Source: Oscillatoriales cyanobacterium CG2_30_40_61
Lineage (GTDB): Bacteria > Cyanobacteriota > Cyanobacteriia > Cyanobacteriales > Microcoleaceae
Assembly (NCBI GenBank): GCA_001873365.1
Contig: MNYZ01000013.1
Coordinates: forward strand, 1-46,547
Reading direction: 5' to 3'
Length of the DNA stretch: 46,547 bases
The position numbers were made by a program, and so were the translations under genes. This document shows, piece by piece, positions 26,434-35,076 of the stretch (within the stretch, counting starts at the first letter, position 1; each line of letters starts with the position of its first letter). The notes under the pieces are model-generated. The model searched no databases. It was not told where the DNA came from and saw only the letters and a list, made by a program, of their open reading frames with translations.

Positions 26434-28809
26434 ATGCAGTACCAATGTTCTCAAACTCAAAAATCCGATCTGATCGAACCCACAGCCAAGAATCAGAAGC
26501 TCCCAAATTCTGGGTTCAAAAATCAACAACGGGTTAACAAACTTCTACATAACAGTCCGGTAGTAATTTTCAGTTGTCAACCTCAACCCAACTACCAAAT
26601 CACATTTATTAGTGACAACGTTAAAATTTTATTAGGATATGATGTTGTGGAATTGTTGAGAGAAAAGGATATTTGGCATACCTATGTTCCTGTGTCTGAT
26701 CAAGATCAATGGCAAAATGCTTTTGGGCAATTATTAGCGAAAGAAAACCATATTCATGAAGCTAGGTTTGTAAAGGCTAATGGGAATTTATGTTGGTTAC
26801 GGGTGGAAATGCGCCTGATTAAAGATCAAGCAAAAAATGTTTCTGAAATTGTCGGTTACTTCGTGGATATTACCGATCGCAAAGAAGCAGAGATACAACT
26901 ATTAACCACCGAAAATCGTTTAAAAACAGTCATTGAAACCGTTGGTAGTGGTATTACCCTGAGTGATCAAAAAGGTAATTTTTATATTTTTAATTCTAAA
27001 ATGACAGAAATCACGGGATATTCTTTGGAAGATGCTCAATCTCATCAGGATTTTCTGGCTTTATTATATCCGAGTTCCGAATCCTATAGCCAGGCTCAAA
27101 GCCGATTAAAACAGGTAGCTTTAACCGGTTCAATCTTTAATGCGGAAACGACAATTCCAACTAAAAATGGAGAGTTAAAAACCTTACTTTTATCTACGGT
27201 AATGATGGAAGATCAGGAAAACCCGTTATTTTTATCGACTTTTCAAGATATTACTCCCCTAAAACGAGCCGAAAAAACCTTATGTCAACTGATTGTTCAA
27301 GAGCATTTAATTTGGGAGATTACTCATAAAATTCGTCAGTCTTTGAATTTAGACGATATTCTGAATACAACAGTTATAGAAGTTCAACAATTACTTGAAT
27401 GTGATCAAGTTTTTATTTATCGAATTTTTCCAGATTATCGAGGCAAAATTATTGCCCAAACCAACCCGGATAAATTGTTGAAAACCAAACAATCTGAGAC
27501 ACCTTTAATTCCTTTAGAATCCTATGAAAAATTTAGTCAAGGTCGGCTAAGAGTCATCAGTAATATCGATCATGATCCGATTCATCCAGAAATGTTGGAA
27601 TTTTTAAAACATTGGGACATTGATTCTGCGATTATGGTTCCTTTATTTGAACGGAATCATCTATGGGGACTATTAATTGTTAATCAAAATCAAGGTTTAC
27701 GCCGTTGGTTAAAATGGGAAGCTAACTTACTTAGACAAATCTGCGAACAGGTGGGAATTGCGATTCAACAAAGTCAACTCTATCAAGAAACTCAAGATCA
27801 AGCCCGTCGCGCCCAAATCTTAAATCAGGTGATTCAAGTGATTCGCCAATCTTTGGATTTGGAGACAATTTTTTCCATGGCTATTAATGAAATTATCAAT
27901 TTATTTCATTTAGAAAGAGCTTGTATTTTGCGATATTTTGCCGAAACAAAACAATGGCAAGAGGTGGCTTCCTGTAGTTATAATGCTGATATTAATTCTC
28001 CGATTTTGCCTGATATTCAACAACTCTATTGTTTAGAAGTTGATGATTTTGATCTTCCTAATTGTGAGGAAATTCAATGTTTAACTGGAATTTCAGGAAG
28101 TTGGTTACCGATTCCTTTACGGGTGGGAGCGGAAATTTGGGGCTGTTTGGGATTACTAAAGCATCAAGATGCCATGGGTTGGAAAGAGTCGGCAATTGAG
28201 TTAACTTGTGCGATCGCCGATCAATTAGCGATCGCAATTCAACAGTCTGAACTCTATCAAGAATTACAATTAGCTAACCAACAATTACTCCGCCTGGCTA
28301 CCATTGATGGTTTAACTCAAGTTGCTAATCGTCGTCGTTTTGATCAATATTTAGAACAGGAATGGCAACGTTTACAAGCGGAAAAATGTGATTTGGCTTT
28401 AATTTTATGTGATATTGACTATTTCAAACAATACAATGATTACTATGGACATTTAGCCGGAGATAGCTGTTTGAAAAAAGTTGCTCAAGCTCTTGAGGAT
28501 GTTTTACACAATTCTGCGGATTTATTAGCTCGATATGGGGGTGAAGAATTTGCGATTATTTTGCCGAATACTACTAGGGATGAGGCGATTAATCTGGCCC
28601 AACACATCCAAAATGCGATTATGCACCTGCAATTACCCCATGGCGATTCCAAGGTTAGTCAATGGCTAACTTTAAGTTTAGGAGTAGCCTGTACCATCCC
28701 CTCGGCTCTAGTCCCCGCCTCTAGCTTAATTGGGGCTGCGGATCTGGCTTTGTATCAAGCTAAACAGCAAGGACGCGCCCGTTATTGTGTTCAAGAAGTC
28801 GAGGTTTGA
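26434..28809 (+). CDS. PAS-PAS-GAF-GAF-GGDEF diguanylate cyclase
   Basis: A 791-residue signalling enzyme that should make c-di-GMP from two GTP. Domains: PAS/PAC (about 40-150, ending in YFVDITDRK), second PAS (about 158-280, ending in FQDITPLK), GAF (about 295-450, with CDQVFIYRIFPDYRG, VPLFERNHLWGLLIVNQ; no bilin-type Cys-His pair visible), second GAF (about 470-605), GGDEF (about 622-791). The active site reads LARYGGEEFAIILP. The product-inhibition I-site RxxD before it is replaced by NSAD, so standard feedback by c-di-GMP is probably lost. Start ATG at 26434; upstream is a 736-bp gene-poor region with a long palindrome. Confidence 0.9.
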   Translation: MQYQCSQTQKSDLIEPTAKNQKLPNSGFKNQQRVNKLLHNSPVVIFSCQPQPNYQITFISDNVKILLGYDVVELLREKDIWHTYVPVSDQDQWQNAFGQLLAKENHIHEARFVKANGNLCWLRVEMRLIKDQAKNVSEIVGYFVDITDRKEAEIQLLTTENRLKTVIETVGSGITLSDQKGNFYIFNSKMTEITGYSLEDAQSHQDFLALLYPSSESYSQAQSRLKQVALTGSIFNAETTIPTKNGELKTLLLSTVMMEDQENPLFLSTFQDITPLKRAEKTLCQLIVQEHLIWEITHKIRQSLNLDDILNTTVIEVQQLLECDQVFIYRIFPDYRGKIIAQTNPDKLLKTKQSETPLIPLESYEKFSQGRLRVISNIDHDPIHPEMLEFLKHWDIDSAIMVPLFERNHLWGLLIVNQNQGLRRWLKWEANLLRQICEQVGIAIQQSQLYQETQDQARRAQILNQVIQVIRQSLDLETIFSMAINEIINLFHLERACILRYFAETKQWQEVASCSYNADINSPILPDIQQLYCLEVDDFDLPNCEEIQCLTGISGSWLPIPLRVGAEIWGCLGLLKHQDAMGWKESAIELTCAIADQLAIAIQQSELYQELQLANQQLLRLATIDGLTQVANRRRFDQYLEQEWQRLQAEKCDLALILCDIDYFKQYNDYYGHLAGDSCLKKVAQALEDVLHNSADLLARYGGEEFAIILPNTTRDEAINLAQHIQNAIMHLQLPHGDSKVSQWLTLSLGVACTIPSALVPASSLIGAADLALYQAKQQGRARYCVQEVEV

Positions 28810-28915
28810 AATCTGTTTTTTTGTATTCTGATCTCTATTATATTTTATACCCCAGGGTACTATCGTTTTTGAGACTGTTGTGATAAAATACTTTTGTGAT
28901 GAAATTTTGGGGACT

Positions 28916-28950
28916 GAGCGCTCTGTTGAACTGAAAGGGGGAGAGCGCTC
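28916..28950 (+). terminator. Inverted repeat between the diguanylate cyclase and leuB genes
   Basis: GAGCGCTC occurs at 28916-28923 and again at 28933-28940, so the two copies are both direct and inverted repeats; TTTATTATTT follows on the plus strand. Fits a terminator for the diguanylate cyclase gene between two convergent genes. Confidence 0.6.
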
Positions 28951-28970
28951 TTTATTATTTGGGCTATGAA

Positions 28971-30068
28971 CTAATTTTCTTCTAGGGCTTTTAACAACAT
29001 TTCTCCCATTTGTTGACAACCAACTAATTTCATCCCTTCAGACATAATATCCCCAGTCCGATATCCCCAATCTAGGACTTTTAAAACCGCATTTTCTAGT
29101 TTTTCCGCCGCCACGGGTTGATCTAGGCCATAGCGTAACATCATCGCAGCACTCAGAACTTGGGCCAGGGGGTTAGCCCGATCCTGTCCAGCAATATCGG
29201 GGGCCGAGCCGTGAACGGGTTCAAACACCCCGGGGCCCGATTCTCCTAAGCTCGCAGAAGGTAACATCCCGATACTTCCGGTTAACATCGCCGCCACATC
29301 GGAGAGAATGTCACCAAATAAGTTCCCGGTCACAATCGTATCAAACTGTTTGGGGGCGCGAACTAACTGCATCGCCGCATTATCAACATATAAATGAGAT
29401 AACTCAATATCGGGATACTCGGAGGAAAGCGAGATAATCCGATCACGCCATAACTGAGAAACATCTAGGACATTGGCTTTATCTACAGAACACAGTCTCC
29501 CCCCACGTTTCCGGGCGGTTTCAAACCCAACCCGGCCAATCCGATCAATCTCAGATTCGGTGTAGGCCATGGTGTTCACCCCCCGTTTTTCCCCGGTTTC
29601 CGTCTGAAAAATTCCCTTGGGTTGTCCAAAATAAATTCCCCCGGTGAGTTCGCGGACAACCATCATATCCACCCCTTCTATAATCTCTTTTTTCAAGGAA
29701 GAAGCATCAATTAAATGAGGTAAAATTGTGGCTGGACGTAAATTAGCAAATAATTTTAATCCGGCCCGTAACCCTAGTAACCCGGTTTCTGGCCGTTGAT
29801 GGCGGGGTAAATTGTCCCATTTGTATCCCCCAATTGCCGCCAACAGCACCGCATCACTGTTGAGACACTGTTCTAAGGTTTCCGGGGGTAGGGGTTCTCC
29901 AGTCGCATCAATGGCGGCTCCTCCCATCAAGGCTTGATCAAAATTCCAGGTAATATCCAGTTGCTTACCAACGACTTTTAACGCATCGACCGCCACCGCT
30001 ATAATTTCAGGGCCGATTCCATCGCCAGGAAGTAGAGTAATGCGGTAGTTTTGACTCATAATCTTCAT
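28971..30068 (-). CDS. leuB: 3-isopropylmalate dehydrogenase
   Basis: A 365-residue enzyme of leucine synthesis: oxidative decarboxylation of 3-isopropylmalate with NAD+ and Mg2+. Readable parts: N-terminal [13 protein letters not shown]; substrate arginines in [15 protein letters not shown] and [11 protein letters not shown] (with Tyr); catalytic Lys in [12 protein letters not shown]; metal-binding Asp in [11 protein letters not shown] and [10 protein letters not shown]-terminal [13 protein letters not shown] and [12 protein letters not shown]. The residue after SD is Val ([10 protein letters not shown]), where SDEA is usual. The start is Met1 or Met4 ([10 protein letters not shown]); the second fits most homologues. 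Single gene with no other leu genes nearby. Confidence 0.95.
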   Translation of the reverse strand: MKIMSQNYRITLLPGDGIGPEIIAVAVDALKVVGKQLDITWNFDQALMGGAAIDATGEPLPPETLEQCLNSDAVLLAAIGGYKWDNLPRHQRPETGLLGLRAGLKLFANLRPATILPHLIDASSLKKEIIEGVDMMVVRELTGGIYFGQPKGIFQTETGEKRGVNTMAYTESEIDRIGRVGFETARKRGGRLCSVDKANVLDVSQLWRDRIISLSSEYPDIELSHLYVDNAAMQLVRAPKQFDTIVTGNLFGDILSDVAAMLTGSIGMLPSASLGESGPGVFEPVHGSAPDIAGQDRANPLAQVLSAAMMLRYGLDQPVAAEKLENAVLKVLDWGYRTGDIMSEGMKLVGCQQMGEMLLKALEEN

Positions 30069-30266
30069 AGTAACAAAACAGATTAGTTGAGGCGAGGTTG
30101 AACCCGGTCAGCGATCGCCCAACCTTTAAATATAGCATTGCTTGAACCAAAAATGTTAATCTATAGTTTAAGATAGGGGGAGGGAATTAATTCCTTTTTG
30201 ATAAAAATTTTTAGCATTTTATCCCACCGATAACCGAATTAAAACCAATTAAGCAGGACAAAAAAA

Positions 30267-30740
30267 ATGGACTATCAAAAAATTTTAGTTTCAATTGATC
30301 GAACTCCCCAAGCAGAGTTTGTTTTTCGTCAAGGTGTAGAACTAGCGAAATTGTACGAAAGTCAGTTAAAACTATTTCATTGTATTAGTGTATCACCGAT
30401 GATTTTGGGTTCCCCGGGGGACTTATATGGTCAACGGTTAAATCAAGTGGCTCAAATTCAACATGAATTAATTGATCAAGAAATTAATGAAGTCTCGGGA
30501 TGGTTCTCAACTTTTATCAGTTATGCCCAACAACAGGGAGTTACAATTGAAACCGAATATCAAGTGGGAGAAGCCGGATATTGGATTCGAGAAACCACCC
30601 AAAAATGGGGTGCTGATTTAGTAATTGTGGGCAGACGCAATCGTTCAGAATTAGCCGAATTGTTTTTAGGAAGTGTGAGTAATTATGTTGTTCATCATGT
30701 TAAATGTTCTGTATTAATTGTACAGCAACCAGAAAATTAA
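30267..30740 (+). CDS. Universal stress protein (UspA family)
   Basis: A 157-residue single Usp domain: start MDYQKILVSIDRTP, phosphate-binding segment VIVGRRNRSELAELFLGSVS and C-terminal HHVKCSVLIVQQ. The classical G-x2-G-x9-G-S motif has Asn for the second Gly (GRRN), so nucleotide binding may be weaker than in ATP-binding Usps. An SD-like GCAGGA precedes the ATG. It is convergent with the antiporter gene, which itself carries two C-terminal Usp domains. Confidence 0.9.
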   Translation: MDYQKILVSIDRTPQAEFVFRQGVELAKLYESQLKLFHCISVSPMILGSPGDLYGQRLNQVAQIQHELIDQEINEVSGWFSTFISYAQQQGVTIETEYQVGEAGYWIRETTQKWGADLVIVGRRNRSELAELFLGSVSNYVVHHVKCSVLIVQQPEN

Positions 30741-30786
30741 TTACCTTAATTTTCCTAGGGAGACGAGCCACGGCTCATCTCTTTTT

Positions 30787-32862
30787 CTATTCGTGGGGTT
30801 CTCCAAATAGAATCATTGAACAAGGGAGTGGATGAATTACTTCGCTGGTGACACTACTAACTTCTAATCCTCCGGCGGTGCGACGACGTTGCGATCGCAA
30901 GATAATCAGATCAATTTCTTGGGTTTCTGACAAAATCACAGAAGATACATCATTAGAAGAAATAATTTTAATCTCCGATAGGACTTGAGGGCCAGCATGG
31001 CGTAAAATTTGATCAAGTTCTCCTTTAATTCTAGCAATTGTTTCGGCTTCAGCTTGAGGGGAACAAACGTTTAATACCGTAATTTTTGCTTGGTTAGTAT
31101 CTGCTAAAAGTTGAGCAAAACGAATTGTCCGAATTGTTGGTAGTGTTAGGGTTTTAACCGGAACTAAAATCGTTTTAATTGCAATGGGTTCTTTTAATAA
31201 TTTCATGACGGCGACCGGACAATGGCTAGACCAAAAAACACTATCAATCACATTTCCAAAGAGTCGGGTTCGCAGTCTCAGATTCTGACTCCATCCCATC
31301 ACAATTAGACTGGCATTTTGTTCACAGGCTGTGCGGACAATTCCCGTTGAAATATCACTATCAATCCGCAGTTGGGGTTTAGTTTCTACATTAAATTCTC
31401 GGCCAATTTTTAAGGATTGATTCAATAAAATTCGACTGTTAATTAGGGCCGATTGTAATTCCGGTTCATCCAGATGAATTTGGGCTTGAGTTGCAATTGA
31501 TAAAGGGATAATTCCCCCGGATTCATGACGGGCTATTAGGGCTGCCATTTCGATTAAATAGCGTTCTGTATTCGGGTTAGAAACGGGAACAACAACTCGA
31601 AAGGGAGTGGCGGATTCGAGTAGAGAAACTTGAGAGCTATTTTCCCACCATAATAGGGATTCAGAAGTTTCTAATAAAGGAGTTACTAAGCGCAATTTCG
31701 GAGCGAATTTTTGAGTTAATAATGGCCCTAAAGTAGAAGTTACCACCATCATGACAATCACACTATTAAAGATAGCTTCTGTAAGTAATCCCACTTGTAA
31801 ACCGACTAAGGTGGCGGCTAAAGTGGCGGCGACTTGCGGTAGGGATAACGACCACATCACCATGGTTTCATTCCAGTTATAACGATAAAGTTTTTTCGCA
31901 ATCAAAGCCGCAATAAATTTACTCCCAATTAAGCCTAAAACAATTGATAAAGTTAATCCAAAACTATTAATTAATGTAGCGATAAAAATTGGAACATTTA
32001 ATAATAGTCCCATGGCGACAAAGAAAAAGGGAATAAATAATACACTACCGAGAAATTCTACTTTTTCTTTAACTGGGCTATTTCCCACGACTTCATTAAT
32101 CGCCAACCCCGCTAAAAATGCTCCCACAATCATATCAACTTTGATGATTTGCGCTCCCACAGATGCCACAAATAAAACCATTAGAACAAATAGAAATTGA
32201 TTACTTTCATCATCTCCTGTGCGTTGGAAGTAGATTTTTCCTAAGCGACTAATTCCTAATAAAACAATCGCTGAATAAATTCCTAATAATGAAAATTGCC
32301 AAATCAATCCTTGCACAGTAAACTCACCAGCATGAATTGAAACACAGATAGCTAACACAAATAAAGCACTGATATCCGTAAACACAGTGGCACCAATACT
32401 AACTACAACGGCTTCGGCATCAACTAACCCTAACCGTTGAATAATTGGATAACCAATAGGGGTATGGGAGGATAAAATAGAACCCATTAAAATAGCAGCA
32501 TTAGGCCCAAATCCAAACGCAAAAGCAACTAACATTCCGGTGATCAAAGGAACAAGAAATGTCGCGAATCCAAAGGCTAAAGACCGATGTTTATTTTTAT
32601 GAAATTGTTCGAGATCAATTTCTAATCCGGCTACAAATAATAAATAAACTTTACCAATATCTGAAAATAGTTTCATAGTTTCAGAATTGGGTTCTAGTAA
32701 ATTTAATCCATGGGGCCCTAAAGCAACTCCGGCAATTAATAATCCTACCAGTCCTGGTAGTTTTAATCGTTCAAACCAAGGAGGAATCGCTAAGGAAACT
32801 AACAGTAAAATCGTAAAAGAAACAATTGGGCTATCAGGAAGCCAAGATAAAAATTGAGACAT
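30787..32862 (-). CDS. CPA2 cation:proton antiporter with two C-terminal Usp domains
   Basis: A 691-residue protein. Residues about 10-385 form 12 or 13 membrane helices of the monovalent cation:H+ antiporter-2 family (SILSSHTPIGYPIIQRLGLV, VGAFLAGLAINEVVG, and ALGPHGLNLLEPN at the first loop). Two Usp-like cytosolic domains follow (about 405-545 and 555-690, with ASLIVMGWSQNLRLRTRLFG and LIILRSQRRRTAGGL). Fusion of a Na+ or K+/H+ antiporter with Usp domains suggests nucleotide or stress control of ion flux; the ion is unknown. Single gene, convergent with uspA. Confidence 0.9.
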   Translation of the reverse strand: MSQFLSWLPDSPIVSFTILLLVSLAIPPWFERLKLPGLVGLLIAGVALGPHGLNLLEPNSETMKLFSDIGKVYLLFVAGLEIDLEQFHKNKHRSLAFGFATFLVPLITGMLVAFAFGFGPNAAILMGSILSSHTPIGYPIIQRLGLVDAEAVVVSIGATVFTDISALFVLAICVSIHAGEFTVQGLIWQFSLLGIYSAIVLLGISRLGKIYFQRTGDDESNQFLFVLMVLFVASVGAQIIKVDMIVGAFLAGLAINEVVGNSPVKEKVEFLGSVLFIPFFFVAMGLLLNVPIFIATLINSFGLTLSIVLGLIGSKFIAALIAKKLYRYNWNETMVMWSLSLPQVAATLAATLVGLQVGLLTEAIFNSVIVMMVVTSTLGPLLTQKFAPKLRLVTPLLETSESLLWWENSSQVSLLESATPFRVVVPVSNPNTERYLIEMAALIARHESGGIIPLSIATQAQIHLDEPELQSALINSRILLNQSLKIGREFNVETKPQLRIDSDISTGIVRTACEQNASLIVMGWSQNLRLRTRLFGNVIDSVFWSSHCPVAVMKLLKEPIAIKTILVPVKTLTLPTIRTIRFAQLLADTNQAKITVLNVCSPQAEAETIARIKGELDQILRHAGPQVLSEIKIISSNDVSSVILSETQEIDLIILRSQRRRTAGGLEVSSVTSEVIHPLPCSMILFGEPHE

Positions 32863-33000
32863 GAGTGATCAGTCCATTCGAATAGATTGTTTTGGGTTGA
32901 CAGTTGGCAAACCTGAATCGGCTGTTTAGATATAGTATCCTATTAGACCATAATAAAGTTAGCGATCGCTCCTGTTATTATTCATAGCTTTAATAATTAT

Positions 33001-33159
33001 CCCCTCCCCCAATCCTAAAAATCCCCCAATCCTACCAATCCCCCAATCCTAAAAATCCCCCAATCCTACCAATCCTCCCATCCTAAAAATCCTATTCCTC
33101 TTTATTTTCAATTCCCCCAATCCTACCAATCCTCCCATCCTAAAAATCCTATTCCTCTT
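33001..33159. repeat. Tandem CCCCC-AATCCTAAAAAT / AATCCTACCAAT repeats
   Basis: A 34-bp unit (CCCCCAATCCTAAAAAT plus CCCCCAATCCTACCAAT) occurs at 33006-33039 and 33040-33073, followed by related units and a second copy of CCTCCCATCCTAAAAATCC. The array ends exactly at the glmS stop. On the minus strand, which is the glmS sense strand, it presents regular GGGGG runs about 12 nt apart. Contiguous repeats without spacers: not a CRISPR array. Confidence 0.9.
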
Positions 33160-35076
33160 TTATTCAACCGTCACCGACTTAGCTAAATTCCTCGGCTGAT
33201 CCACATCTAAACCCCGTCGGGCTGCAATATAATAAGCTAATAATTGCAGAGGAATTACAGTTAGAATCGGGGATAAAATTTCATCTACAATCGGAACCGC
33301 TAGAACATCATCAAAAGTTTCCTTAGCTTCGAGTTCTTCTAGCGGCATTACCCCAATTAAACGAGCATCTCGCGCCTTGGCTTCTTGAGCATTAGAAATC
33401 ACCTTTTCATACACTGTTCCGGGCATGGCGATCGCCACTACGGGGACTTTTTCATCTAATAAGGCAATGGGGCCATGTTTCATTTCTCCCGCCGGATATC
33501 CCTCCGCATGAATATAACTAATTTCTTTTAATTTTAATGCCCCTTCTAAAGCAATGGGAAAATTAATTCCTCTCCCTAAAAAGATAAAGTCTTGGGTTTC
33601 CTTAAAATCCGAGGCTAACTCCTCAATATATTTTTCTTGACCCTGTAATAACTGTTCCATTTGAGCCGGAAGTTGTCGCAAATCCTTGATAATTTCCAGT
33701 AAGCGAGATTCGGGTAAACTTTGACGATGCCAAGCAATATCTAAAGCCAATAAATAAAAGGCAACTAATTGAGCAACAAAGGTTTTGGTTGCAGCTACCC
33801 CAATTTCAATTCCGGCTCTGGTATCAATAATATGGGGAACTAATTGGGCTAAAGAACTTTCAGGGCGGTTCGTAATTCCTAATAGTTTAGGCGCGTATTT
33901 TGCCGGAGCATTTATCCGCCGTTGCTGTTCCATTGCCAAGGATGCTAAGGTATCGGCGGTTTCTCCTGACTGCGTAACCCCAATTGTTAAAGTATGGGGT
34001 CGTAGGGGAGTAGGTGCGTAACGAGCCTCAGACGCATACTGCACCACCGTAGGAATATTCGCAATTTGTTCTAACAAATATTTCCCAACTAAACTGGCGT
34101 GCCAACTGGTTCCACAGGCTAGAATTTCAATTTTTTCTAAATCTTGATACCAACTTGAGGGAACACTTAAATGAATCGGTGAAGGACGTTTTTTTGCTTT
34201 AGATTTTCCGGTTATTTTTTCCGGTTCTAACTCTAATTCTGGATCTAAATAGGCTTGTAAACAATCCCGAACAACTCCCGGTTGTTCATGGATTTCTTTT
34301 AACATAAAATGTTTAAAGATATGCTTATCAACTAAAGTGGGACTCCAATTCAGAATCCGAGGAACTTTATGTAAACGCTCTCCCGCAAAACTATAAACCT
34401 CTACACCTAAATGGGTTAAACGAGCCATTTCCCCATTTTCTAAACTTAAAACCGCTTGGGTATAGGGAACTAAAGCCGGGGTATCTGATGCACAAAAAAA
34501 TTCTCCTTGACCTAAACCAATGGATAAAGGAGCTTGTTGACGAGCTACAATTAATTCATTGGGAGAATCTGCACATAAAACCGCAATGGCAAAGGCTCCT
34601 TCTAAACGATTAATAGTTTTACGGACAGCCTCTAAAAAAGATATTTTTTCAGAAGTTAGAGTGGTTAAAAAGTCAGCAATCAAATGGGGAATCACTTCCG
34701 TATCCGTATCGGATTTAAACTCATAACCTTTGGCTTTTAATTCTTCTCGTAATTCCCGATAATTTTCCACAATTCCATTCTGAACAACCGCCACTCGCCC
34801 TTTATTATCCAGGTGTGGATGGGCATTCCGTTCTTCCGGTTTGCCATGGGTTGCCCAGCGTGTATGACCAATTCCAATACTAGAGGGCATCTCAACATGG
34901 GCTAATTTTTCCCGGAGGTTATGGAGCTTTCCCTTAGCTCTAAGAGAATGAATATTCCCTTCCCAAATTGTCGCTAAACCCGCCGAATCATAACCCCGAT
35001 ATTCCAGTTTTTCTAACCCAGCCATGAGAATTTCACTGGCAATTCGAGTCCCGATATAACCTACAATTCCACACAT
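33160..35076 (-). CDS. glmS: Glutamine--fructose-6-phosphate aminotransferase (isomerising)
   Basis: A 638-residue enzyme that makes glucosamine-6-phosphate for peptidoglycan and lipopolysaccharide. N-terminal glutaminase: MCGIVGYIG with nucleophile Cys2, GHTRWATHGKP (about 72-82), NGIVENYRELRE (about 99-110), DTDTEVIPHL (about 122-131). Two SIS sugar-isomerase domains: ILACGTSWHASLVG (about 314-327) with TQSGETADTLAS (about 364-375) and FLGRGINFPIALEGALKLKE (about 505-525). C-terminus KSVTVE is typical. The ORF is slightly longer than most because of a Lys/Pro insert near residue 285. The 3' end meets a G-rich (sense strand) tandem repeat; upstream lies an unusual 0.9-kb non-coding region. 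Confidence 0.95.
   Translation of the reverse strand: MCGIVGYIGTRIASEILMAGLEKLEYRGYDSAGLATIWEGNIHSLRAKGKLHNLREKLAHVEMPSSIGIGHTRWATHGKPEERNAHPHLDNKGRVAVVQNGIVENYRELREELKAKGYEFKSDTDTEVIPHLIADFLTTLTSEKISFLEAVRKTINRLEGAFAIAVLCADSPNELIVARQQAPLSIGLGQGEFFCASDTPALVPYTQAVLSLENGEMARLTHLGVEVYSFAGERLHKVPRILNWSPTLVDKHIFKHFMLKEIHEQPGVVRDCLQAYLDPELELEPEKITGKSKAKKRPSPIHLSVPSSWYQDLEKIEILACGTSWHASLVGKYLLEQIANIPTVVQYASEARYAPTPLRPHTLTIGVTQSGETADTLASLAMEQQRRINAPAKYAPKLLGITNRPESSLAQLVPHIIDTRAGIEIGVAATKTFVAQLVAFYLLALDIAWHRQSLPESRLLEIIKDLRQLPAQMEQLLQGQEKYIEELASDFKETQDFIFLGRGINFPIALEGALKLKEISYIHAEGYPAGEMKHGPIALLDEKVPVVAIAMPGTVYEKVISNAQEAKARDARLIGVMPLEELEAKETFDDVLAVPIVDEILSPILTVIPLQLLAYYIAARRGLDVDQPRNLAKSVTVE

Noticed and set aside
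33001-33159. CRISPR array
   Set aside because: The units are contiguous or differ by small changes; there are no unique spacers of constant length and no cas genes near.
32863-35076. attTn7-type insertion at glmS
   Set aside because: Tn7 inserts downstream of glmS; the 3' side here holds only a tandem repeat, and the odd element lies on the 5' side.
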